This document shows positions 33,047 through 42,539 of a DNA stretch of 64,000 nt, piece after piece (positions within the stretch are counted from its first letter, which is position 1; every line of letters begins with the position of its first letter). A program made the position numbers and the translations under genes. Below the pieces are notes generated by a model that was not told the origin of the DNA, ran no database searches, and worked only from the letters and a program-made list of their open reading frames with translations. This DNA is from Dyella ginsengisoli LA-4 (lineage in GTDB: Bacteria > Pseudomonadota > Gammaproteobacteria > Xanthomonadales > Rhodanobacteraceae): the NCBI RefSeq assembly GCF_000334915.1, contig NZ_AMSF01000036.1, positions 1-64,000 of the forward strand, written 5' to 3'.

Positions 33047-33245
33047 GGGATTCTCCGGGGAAAGACCTTCGGGGAGCGCTGGGCGCGCTGGTAACCGGCC
33101 GATTATCGCAGTGCCCGGACGGGAGCGGCAAACCGGCATCCAGTCATCCTGGAGAACCGGGCTTATGCGAAGATCGCGTCAAGGAGCGGTGAAGCCAAGG
33201 GGGTGCCGCCGTTCCAGCGTGATCAAACCATTTAGGGGTAAAGCC

Positions 33246-36059
33246 ATGAGCGAGCAGGGACGGACGCTGGTGCAGCGTCGCATGCCATTTGTCATTGCGG
33301 CCATTCTTGGCCTGGCCGGATGCGGAGGCGGGGGGGGCAACGTCAAGACCAATTCCGCGCCGCCGCCGGCACCGCCGCCCGCGCCGCCGCCTGCGAGCAG
33401 CCAGCCGGCGATCGACGCGCACCTCGCTCTGACCGATACCTACGCCGCACACAGCGCCGGGTTCACCGGTGCGGGCGTGACCATCGGTGTGGTCGATACC
33501 GGCATCAATGCCAACCATCCGGCGCTCGCCGGCCGCGTCAAGGCCCTGCTGGTCTATGTCGATCCGGCGACCAACAACACCGCCGTGGATGACGTGGTCG
33601 GCCACGGCACCTGGGTCTCGCAGATCGCCGCCGGCAAGTCGTTCGGGCAGTGGCCGGGCGGCATCGCGCCGGACGCCTCGCTGGTGTCCGCACGCATCAT
33701 CAACGACACCCCGCCCAAGGACGACGGTTCGGGCCAGGGCAACATGGTGCAGCCGTCCGATGCCGACTTCTTCGGACAGACCCTGCTGCCCGACCTGATC
33801 AGCCAGGGCGTGCAGGTGATGAACAACTCCTGGGGCGGGCTCTATTTCGACCCATCGAATGCCACAGCCGTGGGCACCGCGTTCGGCAATGCATTCCGTT
33901 CGTTCGTGGTCGATCACAACGGACTGGTGGTATTCGCCACCGGCAACGAAGGCCTCGCCCAGCCCTCGGACACCGCCGCCATTCCCAATTACGCGCCGGA
34001 TCTGGAGCGCGGCTGGCTGGCCGTCGCGGCACTGGACTCGCTCCATCCGACCCAGCTGGCCTCCTACTCCAACCAGTGCGGCAAGGCGATGAACTACTGC
34101 CTGGTGGCCCCTGGCGACGTGATCGTCACCGGCGCCGACGACACCGCCGGCAATCCGACGTACTACATTGTGCAGGGCACTTCGTTCGCCACGCCCGCGG
34201 TCTCCGGTGCGGCGGCCGATGTATGGCAGGCCTTCCCGTATTTCACCAACGACCTGGTGCGGCAGACCCTGCTGGGAACGGCCAAGGACCTGGGCGCCAC
34301 CGGCGTCGACCCGGTGTTCGGTTACGGCTTGCTCGACGTGGGCAAGGCGGTGCTGGGGCCGGCCCAGTTCAACTGGGGCGACGTGACGGTCAGCTTCACC
34401 GGCTCGTCCACCTGGGGCAATCCGATCTCCGGGGCCGGCGGGCTGATCAAGCAGGGGAGCGGCACGCTGACCCTGAGCCAGCCCTCGACCTACACCGGGC
34501 TGACCCAGGTCCAGGGCGGCACGCTGATGGCCAACTCGCTGGCCGGCAGCGCGACCATCGCCGCGCAGGCCAGCCTCGGCACCAGCCACGTGGGAGGCAG
34601 CATCGACAATACCGGCACGCTGGACATCGGCACGGCCGGCGGCACCACGGTCGGCGGCAACTACACGCAGGAGGTCGGCGGACGACTGGCGATCTCGCTG
34701 GGCTCGGTGCTGACGGTTTCCGGCAAGGCCACCCTCAACGGTGGCGACCTGTATGTCTACGACAAGAACAGCAACTACACGATCAGCTCGCATACCGACG
34801 TGCTCAAGGCCACCGGTGGCCTTACCGGTACGTTCACCGGGGTGACCACGCCCAGCAGCGTGCTGCTGACTGCCACGCTCGGCTACGACAGCAGCAGCGC
34901 TTGGCTCAACGTGACGCAGGTCAGCGTGACCAAGGTGGCCGGAGCGAGCTACACGCCGGCCTCCTACGGTGCCGCGCAGCGCGTGCAGGGCGCTTTCGAG
35001 TACCTCAACAGCCAACTCGCCGGCACCTCGACGGCTGCGATGCCGACCAACAGCGCGCTTCTTGCCGGCGCCGCCAGCCTGCAGCAGGTGTCCAGCACCG
35101 CCTCGCTGGAGCAGTCGCTGCAGAGCCTGTCCGGACAGCTGCATGCGGCCAGCGCCGCGATGACCTTCGAGGCGATCGACGCCGGCACGCGGGCGCTGTC
35201 CGACCACGTCGACCAGTTGCTCGACGGCAGGCAGTCGAGCCTGTGGAGCCAGGGCCTGGGCTACCAGGGCGACCTTTCCCGCGCCGGCTACGGCAACGTG
35301 GGGATCGATCTCAACGGCTGGATGACCGGCGCCGACCAGCGCATCGGTACGCATGGCTTTGCCGGCTACGCGATCAGCCAGGCCAGCGGGCTGGGCCGGC
35401 TCACCGAAGCCGCCGATCAGGGCCGCAGCCACTCGACCGAAGCGATGTTCTATGGCGGCGTGGTCAACGGCTCGTGGTACACGATGGGCCGCGTCGGCCT
35501 GGGCCAGTACCGCGAGTCCATGCGCCGCGGCGTGCAGCTGGGCAACTTCGCCACCGGCGTGGCCAGCATGACCCATGGACGCTACGGCGTGGCGTATGGC
35601 GAGAGCGGTTACCGGTTCGGGCTGGGCGGTCTGCAGGTCACCCCGTACGCGAACCTGCAGTATGCGCAGATCCGCCGCGACGGCTTCAGCGAAGTCGGCG
35701 GCAGCGGCTTCGGCCTGAAGTCGCCGTCGGGCCTGACCGCACGCTGGCAGGCGGGCGTCGGCCTGCGCGCCACGCGCTCGTGGACGCTGGCCGGCGGCTC
35801 GCGGCTGTCCTGGCAGTCGCACATGCTGTGGCAGCGTGCGTTCGGCCTGCGCGGCGACGTGCTGCAGGCGAGTTTCACCGGTGTCGACCAGTGGGCGCCG
35901 GTCGGCGGCATCGGGCTGTCGCGTTATGGCGGCATGGTCGGCAGCGAGCTGGACTGGAATTTCTCGCCAAACAGCAGCTTCGGCATCGGCGTCGACCAGT
36001 ACGTGGGCCAGCACGACCACGCCCAGATGGCGACGCTCAACTACCGCCTGAACTTCTGA
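33246..36059 (+). CDS. Subtilisin-type (S8) serine protease autotransporter with N-terminal lipobox
   Basis: A 937-residue protein. The N-terminus FVIAAILGLAGCGGGGG has a lipobox Cys26, then a Pro-rich stretch. The S8 domain (about 55-360) has Asp84 (VVDTGINANHP), His120 (VVGHGTWVSQ) and Ser313 (GTSFATPAVSG). A passenger repeat (KQGSGTLTLSQPSTYTGLTQ) of the PATR type follows. From about 660 a 12-strand autotransporter barrel ends in NYRLNF. It should be displayed or released at the cell surface. It faces the acyl-CoA dehydrogenase gene, sharing a terminator. Confidence 0.92.
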   Translation: MSEQGRTLVQRRMPFVIAAILGLAGCGGGGGNVKTNSAPPPAPPPAPPPASSQPAIDAHLALTDTYAAHSAGFTGAGVTIGVVDTGINANHPALAGRVKALLVYVDPATNNTAVDDVVGHGTWVSQIAAGKSFGQWPGGIAPDASLVSARIINDTPPKDDGSGQGNMVQPSDADFFGQTLLPDLISQGVQVMNNSWGGLYFDPSNATAVGTAFGNAFRSFVVDHNGLVVFATGNEGLAQPSDTAAIPNYAPDLERGWLAVAALDSLHPTQLASYSNQCGKAMNYCLVAPGDVIVTGADDTAGNPTYYIVQGTSFATPAVSGAAADVWQAFPYFTNDLVRQTLLGTAKDLGATGVDPVFGYGLLDVGKAVLGPAQFNWGDVTVSFTGSSTWGNPISGAGGLIKQGSGTLTLSQPSTYTGLTQVQGGTLMANSLAGSATIAAQASLGTSHVGGSIDNTGTLDIGTAGGTTVGGNYTQEVGGRLAISLGSVLTVSGKATLNGGDLYVYDKNSNYTISSHTDVLKATGGLTGTFTGVTTPSSVLLTATLGYDSSSAWLNVTQVSVTKVAGASYTPASYGAAQRVQGAFEYLNSQLAGTSTAAMPTNSALLAGAASLQQVSSTASLEQSLQSLSGQLHAASAAMTFEAIDAGTRALSDHVDQLLDGRQSSLWSQGLGYQGDLSRAGYGNVGIDLNGWMTGADQRIGTHGFAGYAISQASGLGRLTEAADQGRSHSTEAMFYGGVVNGSWYTMGRVGLGQYRESMRRGVQLGNFATGVASMTHGRYGVAYGESGYRFGLGGLQVTPYANLQYAQIRRDGFSEVGGSGFGLKSPSGLTARWQAGVGLRATRSWTLAGGSRLSWQSHMLWQRAFGLRGDVLQASFTGVDQWAPVGGIGLSRYGGMVGSELDWNFSPNSSFGIGVDQYVGQHDHAQMATLNYRLNF

Positions 36060-36081
36060 GCCATCCGCCCGCACGGAAACG

Positions 36082-36112
36082 AAACGGCCCGCATGATGCG
36101 GGCCGTTTTGTT
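36082..36112. terminator. Bidirectional terminator
   Basis: AACGGCCCGC and GCGGGCCGTT pair across ATGAT and are followed by TTGTTTT on the plus strand, with A's on the other side. It lies between the convergent autotransporter and acyl-CoA dehydrogenase genes. Confidence 0.88.
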
Positions 36113-36129
36113 TTGCGTGGGGCTGGTAC

Positions 36130-37287
36130 TCAGCTCTTGCCGTGGAACAGCTCGCGGCCGATCAGCATGCGGCGGATCTCGTTGGTGCCGGCGCCGATCT
36201 CGTACAGCTTGGCATCGCGCAGCAGGCGCCCGGCCGGGAACTCATTGATGTAGCCGTTGCCGCCCAGCGCCTGGATCGCCTCCAGCGTGACCTTCACCGC
36301 GTTGGTCGAGGCGTTGAGCAGGCAGGCGGCCGGGTCGATGCGCGACTTCACGCCCGCGTCGAACTGCTGCGCCACCATGTAGGCGAAGCCGCGCGAGGAC
36401 TGCAGCGCGGTGTACATGTCGGCGATCTTGGCCTGCATCATGCCGAAGGTGCCGATCGGCGCGTTGAACTGCTTGCGCTCGCGCACGTAGGGCAGGGTGA
36501 GGTCCATCGCCGCCTGCATCAGGCCGATCGGACCGCCGGAGAGCACCAGGCGCTCGGTATCCAGGCCGCTCATCAGCACGCGCACGCCTTCGTTCACCTC
36601 GCCGACGATGTTCTCCTCGGGGATCTCGCAGTCCTCGAACACCAGCTCGCAGGTGTTGGAGCCGCGCATGCCGAGCTTGTCCAGCTTCTGCGCGGTGGTG
36701 AAGCCCTTCATGCCTTTCTCGACGATGAAGGCGGTCATGCAGCGGCTGCCGGCGGCGCGCGGCGCGGTGCGCATGTACACCAGCAGCACGTCGGCGTCGG
36801 GGCCGTTGGTGATCCACATCTTCGAGCCGTTGGCGACCCACACGTCGCCCTTCTTCTCGGCGCGGCAGCTCATCGAGCCGACCACGTCGGAGCCGGCGCC
36901 CGGTTCGCTCATCGCCAGCGCACCGACGTATTCGCCCGAGCACAGCCTGGGTACGTATTTCTGCCGTTGCGCCTCGTTGCCGTTGTGGAAGATGTTGTTG
37001 ACGCACAGGTTGGAGTGCGCGCCGTAGGACAGCCCGACCGAGCCGGAGGCGCGGGAGATCTCCTCCATCGCCACCATGTGCGCGAGATAGCCCATCTCGC
37101 TGCCGCCGTACTCGCCCGGCACGGTGACGCCGAGCAGGCCGAGTTCGCCGAACTTGCGCCACAGGTCGTCGGGGAAGGCGTTGTTGCGGTCGATCTGGTC
37201 GGCGCGCGGGGCGATCTCCTTTTCCGCGAACGCGTGGACGGTCTCGCGCAGCAGGTCGATGTCTTCGCCGAGGGGGAACGGACGCAT
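36130..37287 (-). CDS. ivd: Isovaleryl-CoA dehydrogenase
   Basis: A 385-residue acyl-CoA dehydrogenase that oxidises isovaleryl-CoA to 3-methylcrotonyl-CoA in leucine breakdown. The block [20 protein letters not shown] carries the catalytic Glu in the position special to isovaleryl-CoA dehydrogenases. The FAD-binding [20 protein letters not shown] lies at the C-terminus. Length is as expected. The rest of the leucine (liu) pathway is not adjacent, although a leucine-type dehydrogenase lies at 54334. Confidence 0.9.
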   Translation of the reverse strand: MRPFPLGEDIDLLRETVHAFAEKEIAPRADQIDRNNAFPDDLWRKFGELGLLGVTVPGEYGGSEMGYLAHMVAMEEISRASGSVGLSYGAHSNLCVNNIFHNGNEAQRQKYVPRLCSGEYVGALAMSEPGAGSDVVGSMSCRAEKKGDVWVANGSKMWITNGPDADVLLVYMRTAPRAAGSRCMTAFIVEKGMKGFTTAQKLDKLGMRGSNTCELVFEDCEIPEENIVGEVNEGVRVLMSGLDTERLVLSGGPIGLMQAAMDLTLPYVRERKQFNAPIGTFGMMQAKIADMYTALQSSRGFAYMVAQQFDAGVKSRIDPAACLLNASTNAVKVTLEAIQALGGNGYINEFPAGRLLRDAKLYEIGAGTNEIRRMLIGRELFHGKS

Positions 37288-37378
37288 GCGGTGCTACTCC
37301 ATGGAGGGGGACAAAGCCTGTCAATGGTAGCGCGCGGGCCGTTGGCGGCCTTGGCGCGACGCACAAGACCGGCCGCAG

Positions 37379-39526
37379 TCAGCGTGCCACGAGCTCCCGC
37401 GCATGTCCGGCCAGGCGCGTGTATTGCGTCATCACGCGGGTCAGCTGGCCGAGCACGAAGCGGCTGGTGTCGTCCTCGCCGGCGGGTGGGGCGAACACGC
37501 CCTCCGCCGGCACGGGCAAGCGGTCGCCGTTGCCGGACAGCGTCTCGGCCAGATCGTCGAGTACCCCGACCACCTGCCGACCGCTCGCCTGCACGGAGGC
37601 CAGGGCACGGGCCGGTATCGCCTGGCGATGCGCGCCCAGCGCCGAGAGCTGGCCCAGCAGCAGGTGCGCTGCGGTGAGGAAGCGCAGCAGCGCCTCGCGA
37701 CTGGCCGGGGCGCGGTCCGGCTCGCGCAGCATCGCGGCGAACTGGCCGCTGAGCGCGGCGTCTGCGTTGTGCGCGTCGCGACGGGCGATGCGGTAGGCGA
37801 GGTCGTCCTGCTTGCCGCTGGCGTACTGGGCCAGGATCCGCTCCAGGTACCGTGCGTCGCTGCGCAGTGCCTCGGCCAGCACCTCGGCCAGCTGCCGGCC
37901 GCGCCAGTCCGGCAGCACCAGGTAGATCGCCAGTGCGGCGATGCCGGCGCCGATCAGGGTGTCGAGCAGCCGCGGCCACATGACGGAGTAACCGTTGCCG
38001 ATCTGGTTGAAGCACAGCAGCACGAACAAGGTGATGAAGGCGGTGGCCAGCGCGTAGCGGCGTTGCCGCGTGGCGAAGAAGCCCACGCCGGTGAGCACGA
38101 TCAGCCCCATTTGCCACGTACCGAACGGCGCGAGCTTCAACGTGGCCCAGCCGGCGACCAGGCCAAGCACCGTGCCGGCGACGCGCTCGAGCAGCAGCCG
38201 GCGCGTGGCGCCATAGGTCGGCTGGCAGACCAGCAGGGTGGTCAGCAGGATCCAGTAGCCCTGCCGCGGATGTACCGCCAGCAGCACGAGATAGCCGGCC
38301 AGCAGCGCCAGTGCCAGCCGCAGCGCATGACGGAAATGCATCGAGCGGGGGGTGAACTGGATGCGGACGCGATCCCACGCTTCGCCCAGCGTCTGCGGCC
38401 CCGGATCCTGCAGCACCAGCCCGTCGTCGACGGCCGGGGCGTGGCGGGTGGCATCGCCGAGGCGGATCTGGATCGCCTCCAGATTGTGCGCCAGCGCCTC
38501 GACCGCGTGCTGCACTTCGACGGGCGGGGGCGATGCCTGCGCTTTCATTGCGGCCACCGCGTCGTGCAGGTCGGCCAGTGCGGCAGTGGCGATCGGCGAA
38601 CGCCGGAACGGTACACGCAGGCGCAGCGCCGCGGCGCGGGCGCGGCAGCCATCGGCCTGCAGGCGCAGCAGGTGACCGCAGCGGAACAGCACGTCGGAGT
38701 GGAACAGCACCTCGGCCAGTGCGTCGTACGGGTGATGGGTGGAATTGGCGCGCTCGTGGATGTCCTGCGCCATGAAATACAGCTGCAGCCGGGCTGCGGT
38801 GGTGCCGCGCGGGCGGCGGTTGCCGATGCGGTCGACCAGCACCAGCCGGGTCGCGTTGAGTGCCTGCACCACGCGCTCGTTGCGCAGCGCCAGTTGCAGT
38901 TGCATCGCCTCGCGGTCCACCCCGTGCACCGGGGCGAACAGCTCGGCCTTGCCGTCCAGGTAGTCGGCCAGCGCATCGAACGAGCGGGCCAGCGCCAGGC
39001 GCAGCGCCTGCTGCGGCGCCAGCGCGCTCCAGGCCAGCGACAGCACGCCGTACCAGCCCGCGCCCGCCAGCAGCAGGAGCGGCTCGCGCCAGGGATCGGC
39101 GAAGCTGCCATGGGCCGCGTCCACGCCGATCATCGTGTAGACGGACAGGATCAGCGTGCCTCCGGCGATGGTCGCGTAGCGGCCGCTGGCCGCACCCAGC
39201 ATCACCAGCGCGAACGTGGCCAGCGGCAGGCTGGCGGCAAACAGCCACGGCGTGGGCAGCAGCCATTGCACGGCCATCGCGGCGATCGCGAAGCAGGCGA
39301 GGGTGAGCAGCAGCGTGCCGAGCCGGCTGCGCCAGTGGTCTTCGGTTTCGGCCAGCGCGCAGGCGATCGCACCCAGCAGGGCGGGGATCACCGCGTGGAC
39401 GTCGCGGCGGGCCAGGCACCAGGCCACGATGCCGCCGAGCGCCAGCCCGACCCGCAGGCTTTCGGCGTAGCGGTCCGAGCCGCGGAAGCGGCGCCAGTGG
39501 TCGATGAGCAGGGCGGGGAGATTCAC
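37379..39526 (-). CDS. FUSC/YccS-family inner-membrane protein
   Basis: A 715-residue protein starting at GTG (39526). It has two sets of about five to six membrane helices (IPALLGAIACALAE and LFAASLPLATFALVMLG in the first; LRLALALLAGYLVLLAVHP and FITLFVLLCFNQIGNG in the second), each followed by a helical cytoplasmic region. This is the YccS/YhfK/AaeB layout. AaeB exports aromatic acids, but the substrate here is unknown. Its ribosome site is weak. It lies between unrelated genes. Confidence 0.85.
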   Translation of the reverse strand: MNLPALLIDHWRRFRGSDRYAESLRVGLALGGIVAWCLARRDVHAVIPALLGAIACALAETEDHWRSRLGTLLLTLACFAIAAMAVQWLLPTPWLFAASLPLATFALVMLGAASGRYATIAGGTLILSVYTMIGVDAAHGSFADPWREPLLLLAGAGWYGVLSLAWSALAPQQALRLALARSFDALADYLDGKAELFAPVHGVDREAMQLQLALRNERVVQALNATRLVLVDRIGNRRPRGTTAARLQLYFMAQDIHERANSTHHPYDALAEVLFHSDVLFRCGHLLRLQADGCRARAAALRLRVPFRRSPIATAALADLHDAVAAMKAQASPPPVEVQHAVEALAHNLEAIQIRLGDATRHAPAVDDGLVLQDPGPQTLGEAWDRVRIQFTPRSMHFRHALRLALALLAGYLVLLAVHPRQGYWILLTTLLVCQPTYGATRRLLLERVAGTVLGLVAGWATLKLAPFGTWQMGLIVLTGVGFFATRQRRYALATAFITLFVLLCFNQIGNGYSVMWPRLLDTLIGAGIAALAIYLVLPDWRGRQLAEVLAEALRSDARYLERILAQYASGKQDDLAYRIARRDAHNADAALSGQFAAMLREPDRAPASREALLRFLTAAHLLLGQLSALGAHRQAIPARALASVQASGRQVVGVLDDLAETLSGNGDRLPVPAEGVFAPPAGEDDTSRFVLGQLTRVMTQYTRLAGHARELVAR

Positions 39527-39645
39527 CCGGCGAGGATACGATGGAACGTCGGGGCGTTCGGGCTGGCGACGGTCACGGCGTGATCGTACCTGCCGTCCGT
39601 GGCGATGCGCCGGAGCGGGCCCGGTGGCCCGCCCCGGCGCGTCGA

Positions 39646-40089
39646 TCACTTCACCTTGGCCAGCTTGGCCTTCAGGTCCACGTCGGACATCAGGAAGCCG
39701 ACGCGGCACTCGTAGTTCTTCGGGTCGCGGTACTCCTGCCCCTCGTGCACGCCGACGATGTCGGTGACGGCGTTGGCACCGGCTTCCTTGGCTGCCGACT
39801 GCAGGGTGATCAGCGCCGACAGCATCGCCCAGTCGCAGGTCTTCTGGTCGCCCTTGCCGAAGGCATTGGTCTTCTTGTGCGTGGTGACGAGGTCGTCGAC
39901 CACCTGGACATGGCCCGGCGGTGTGTTGCCGGCGAGGTAGAACTTCACGCTGCCGTCGAGCTTGCCGCTCTGGAGGCCGGCCTGGACGGCATGGTCGAAG
40001 GCCAGGTGCACGGTCTTGTCGGCAGCGAAGCTGGCGCACGGCAGGGTGGCGAGCAGCAGCACGGCGAGGCGGCGGAATCTTGCATTCAT
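39646..40089 (-). CDS. Conserved exported protein of unknown function
   Basis: A 147-residue protein with signal peptide (RRLAVLLLATLPCASFAAD) and GGGAGA before ATG 40089. The block HVQVVDDLVTTHKKTNAFG followed by KTCDWAMLSALITLQSAAKE is conserved in Xanthomonadales proteins that I recall as sometimes mislabelled excinuclease. No ATPase motif is present, so that label would be wrong. It sits just downstream of the pigment operon on the same strand, 65 bases after its last stop, and may be read through from it. Confidence 0.7.
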   Translation of the reverse strand: MNARFRRLAVLLLATLPCASFAADKTVHLAFDHAVQAGLQSGKLDGSVKFYLAGNTPPGHVQVVDDLVTTHKKTNAFGKGDQKTCDWAMLSALITLQSAAKEAGANAVTDIVGVHEGQEYRDPKNYECRVGFLMSDVDLKAKLAKVK

Positions 40090-40154
40090 GCGGTGGATCT
40101 CCCTGGGGTGGTCGGTTGGGGTAGCGAGGAACGTAAGGGTTGCGAAGTGGCGGG

Positions 40155-40883
40155 TCAGCACAGCCCGCCGTTGACCGCCAGCACCTGGCGGGTGATGTAG
40201 CCGGCATCCGGGCTCATCAGGAACTGCACGGCCGCGGCCACTTCCTCCGGCGTGCCCATGCGCTGGGCCGGAATGATCCGGAGGATCTCCTCCACCGGCA
40301 CCTCGCCGTCGAGCATGTCGGTGTCGATCAGCCCCGGTGCCACGCAGTTGACGGTGATGCCGCGCTTGGCCAGCTCCACCGCCAGCGCCTTGGCCGCACC
40401 GATCACGCCCGCCTTGGACGCGCTGTAGTTGACCTGGCCGCGGTTGCCGATCAGTCCGGATACCGAGGCGATGCACACGATGCGGCCCGGTGCGCGGCGG
40501 CGGATCATCGGCATCGCCAGCGGATGCAGCACGTTGTAGAAGCCGTCCAGGTTGGTGCGCAGCACGCTGTCCCAGTCGTCGTCGGAAAGGGCGGGAAACG
40601 CCCCGTCACGGGTCAGTCCGGCGTTGCAGACCACGCCGTAGGGCGCGCCGTGCGCGGCCACGTCGGCTTCCAGCGCGGCACGGCAGGCAGCGCGATCGGC
40701 GATGTCGAACTGCAGGATGCGCGCGCTGCGGCCCATCGCCCGGATCTGTCCGGCGACCGCCTCGGCCTCGTCGCGGCGCGCGCGGCAGTGCAGCACCAGG
40801 TCGTAGCCGGCGCGGGCCAGGCGCAGCGCGATGGCGCGGCCGATGCCGCGGCTGGAGCCGGTAACCAGGATGGTGTCAGTCAT
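40155..40883 (-). CDS. 3-oxoacyl-ACP reductase (FabG-like; aryl polyene ketoreductase)
   Basis: A 242-residue short-chain dehydrogenase with TGSSRGIGRA at the N-terminus and the YSASKAG catalytic Tyr/Lys block. It would reduce the 3-keto group of the growing polyene on ACP (the ApeQ role). Last gene of the pigment operon. Start 40883 is chosen because MTDTILVTG aligns with FabG and the dehydratase upstream ends within eight bases (overlap). A longer frame to 40919 is not needed. Confidence 0.88.
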   Translation of the reverse strand: MTDTILVTGSSRGIGRAIALRLARAGYDLVLHCRARRDEAEAVAGQIRAMGRSARILQFDIADRAACRAALEADVAAHGAPYGVVCNAGLTRDGAFPALSDDDWDSVLRTNLDGFYNVLHPLAMPMIRRRAPGRIVCIASVSGLIGNRGQVNYSASKAGVIGAAKALAVELAKRGITVNCVAPGLIDTDMLDGEVPVEEILRIIPAQRMGTPEEVAAAVQFLMSPDAGYITRQVLAVNGGLC

Positions 40884-41349
40884 GGGTGGCTGCTCGTGCA
40901 AGGGTGGCGAGGAAGGCATTCGGGTCGGGTGGGCTGAACACGCTCAGTCGTGCTTCGGCCCTGCCCGCTGATGAATCGATGCGGCACGCGAATACACCCA
41001 TGCCTCCATCGTCGTGGAAGCTTCTCACGGCTTCCACGCGCAGTTCGGAGCCGGACGGGAACACATCCACATCGCTGCGGTAGTGCCGCGTACCGAGCAG
41101 GAAGCCGACCCGCACCGGCCGGCGTTCGCACCGCGCCTGCCAACCGGCCCAGGCGGCCACGGCCTGGGCCATCAGCTCCACGCCGGCCCAGGCGGGCAGG
41201 CCACCGCTGCACTCGAACAAGCCGTCCGACCGCACCAGCCGGGAGCACGCGATGTGTTCCTCGCCGGCCTCGATGACGGCATCGAGCAGCACCATGTCGC
41301 CGGCGTGCGGCAGCAGTTCGGCGATCGCCGGGTAGCCAGCGTCGTTCAC
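40876..41349 (-). CDS. 3-hydroxyacyl-ACP dehydratase-like hotdog protein (ApeP-type)
   Basis: A 157-residue hotdog-fold protein with LLPHAGDMVLLD at the start, which carries the His of FabZ/FabA-type dehydratases, and PAWAGVELMAQAVAAWAGW on the central helix, with a Glu at the usual acidic position. It probably dehydrates the 3-hydroxyacyl intermediate, working with the hotdog protein at 44716. GTG start at 41349 overlaps the upstream ketosynthase stop (GTGA). Confidence 0.8.
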   Translation of the reverse strand: MNDAGYPAIAELLPHAGDMVLLDAVIEAGEEHIACSRLVRSDGLFECSGGLPAWAGVELMAQAVAAWAGWQARCERRPVRVGFLLGTRHYRSDVDVFPSGSELRVEAVRSFHDDGGMGVFACRIDSSAGRAEARLSVFSPPDPNAFLATLARAATHD

Positions 41350-42539
41350 GACGCATCTCCCAGGATCAGGCTGGCGTTGTTGCCGCCGAAGGCGAACGAG
41401 TTGCTCATCAGTCGCACCGGATGGCCCGGAGCCAGCGCCTCGCCGACGCCGGCGAAGGTCAGGGCAGGGAGCTCCGGATCCGCTTCGCCATGCGTCGTCG
41501 CCGGTGGCAACCGCCGTGCCGTGCGTGCATCGGTGAGGCTCAGCCAGCAGAACGCCGCCTCCAGCGCGCCGGCCGCGGCCAGGGTGTGGCCGGTCAGCGA
41601 CTTAGTCGAGGAACAGGGCACACCCTGCGGGAACACTTCGGCGACCGCCCGGCTTTCCATGCGGTCGTTGTGTTCGGTGGCGGTGCCGTGCAGGTTGAGG
41701 TAGTCGATCTGTGCCGGTTCCAGGCGTGCGTCGACCAGCGCGGCGCGCATCGCGGCGACCGCGCCCAGGCCGTTGGGGTCGGGGCTGGACATGTGGTACG
41801 CGTCGCTGCTCGCGCCCACGCCCAGCAGCTGCACCGGGCCGCGTTCGCGGGTCATCAGGAACAGCGCGGCGGCCTCGCCGATGTTGATGCCGCGTCGCTG
41901 GGCGGAGAAGGGCCGGCAGCGTTCCCCGTCCATCGCCTCCAGCGCGTGGAAGCCATTGAGCGGCAGCCGCGCCAGTGTGTCCACGCCGCCACACAGCACC
42001 GCGTCGCAGACCCCGGCGCGCAGCAGGCGCTGCGCGCTGACCAGTGCGCGCGCCCCGGCAGTGCAGGCGGTGGAGATGGCATAGCGCGGACCACACAGAC
42101 CCAGCCACTCGGCCAGGAATTCGGCCGTGCCGGCCAGCTCCTGGTGCGCGTAGCGGTAGTGATCGGGCCAGGTGCCGTTCCGGCGCCAGTCGGCCAGACC
42201 GGAGGTGGCCTCCTCGATGCCGCCGGTGCTGGTGCCGATCACCACGCCGATGCGCTCCTCGCCGTAGCGGGCGATGGCATCGCGCAAATCGGCCTCGATC
42301 TCCAGCGCCGCGGCCAGCGCCAGCCGGTTGCAGCGGTTGTCGCGGGTTGCCGACAGCGGTGCCGGGATGTCCGGCAGCGGCGTGCGCACCGCACCCATCG
42401 GCGGGGCATGGCCGGGAATCCAGCCGGCCTCGGGACGCAGGCCGTCGCCGGCGCCGGCGAACAGCGCCTCGGCTACCGCGCGCTTGCCGATGCCCAGCGA
42501 GCAGGCCACGCCGAGTGCGTTGAGGTAGCCGTCGTTCAC
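41346..42539 (-). CDS. Beta-ketoacyl-ACP synthase (aryl polyene ketosynthase)
   Basis: A 397-residue condensing enzyme with Cys159 (ISTACTAGARAL), His in NLHGTATEHND and His in SLTGHTLAAAGALE, so it should be active. It is one of three full ketosynthases in the operon and resembles the ApeR-type enzyme thought to start or extend chains. GTG start at 42539 overlaps the methyltransferase stop (GTGA). It is probably distinct in role from the KS:CLF pair at 46656-48649. Confidence 0.87.
   Translation of the reverse strand: MNDGYLNALGVACSLGIGKRAVAEALFAGAGDGLRPEAGWIPGHAPPMGAVRTPLPDIPAPLSATRDNRCNRLALAAALEIEADLRDAIARYGEERIGVVIGTSTGGIEEATSGLADWRRNGTWPDHYRYAHQELAGTAEFLAEWLGLCGPRYAISTACTAGARALVSAQRLLRAGVCDAVLCGGVDTLARLPLNGFHALEAMDGERCRPFSAQRRGINIGEAAALFLMTRERGPVQLLGVGASSDAYHMSSPDPNGLGAVAAMRAALVDARLEPAQIDYLNLHGTATEHNDRMESRAVAEVFPQGVPCSSTKSLTGHTLAAAGALEAAFCWLSLTDARTARRLPPATTHGEADPELPALTFAGVGEALAPGHPVRLMSNSFAFGGNNASLILGDAS

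Noticed and set aside
39646-40089. Annotation as excinuclease subunit
   Set aside because: No Walker or zinc-finger motifs and an obvious signal peptide; the name would be a carried-over error.
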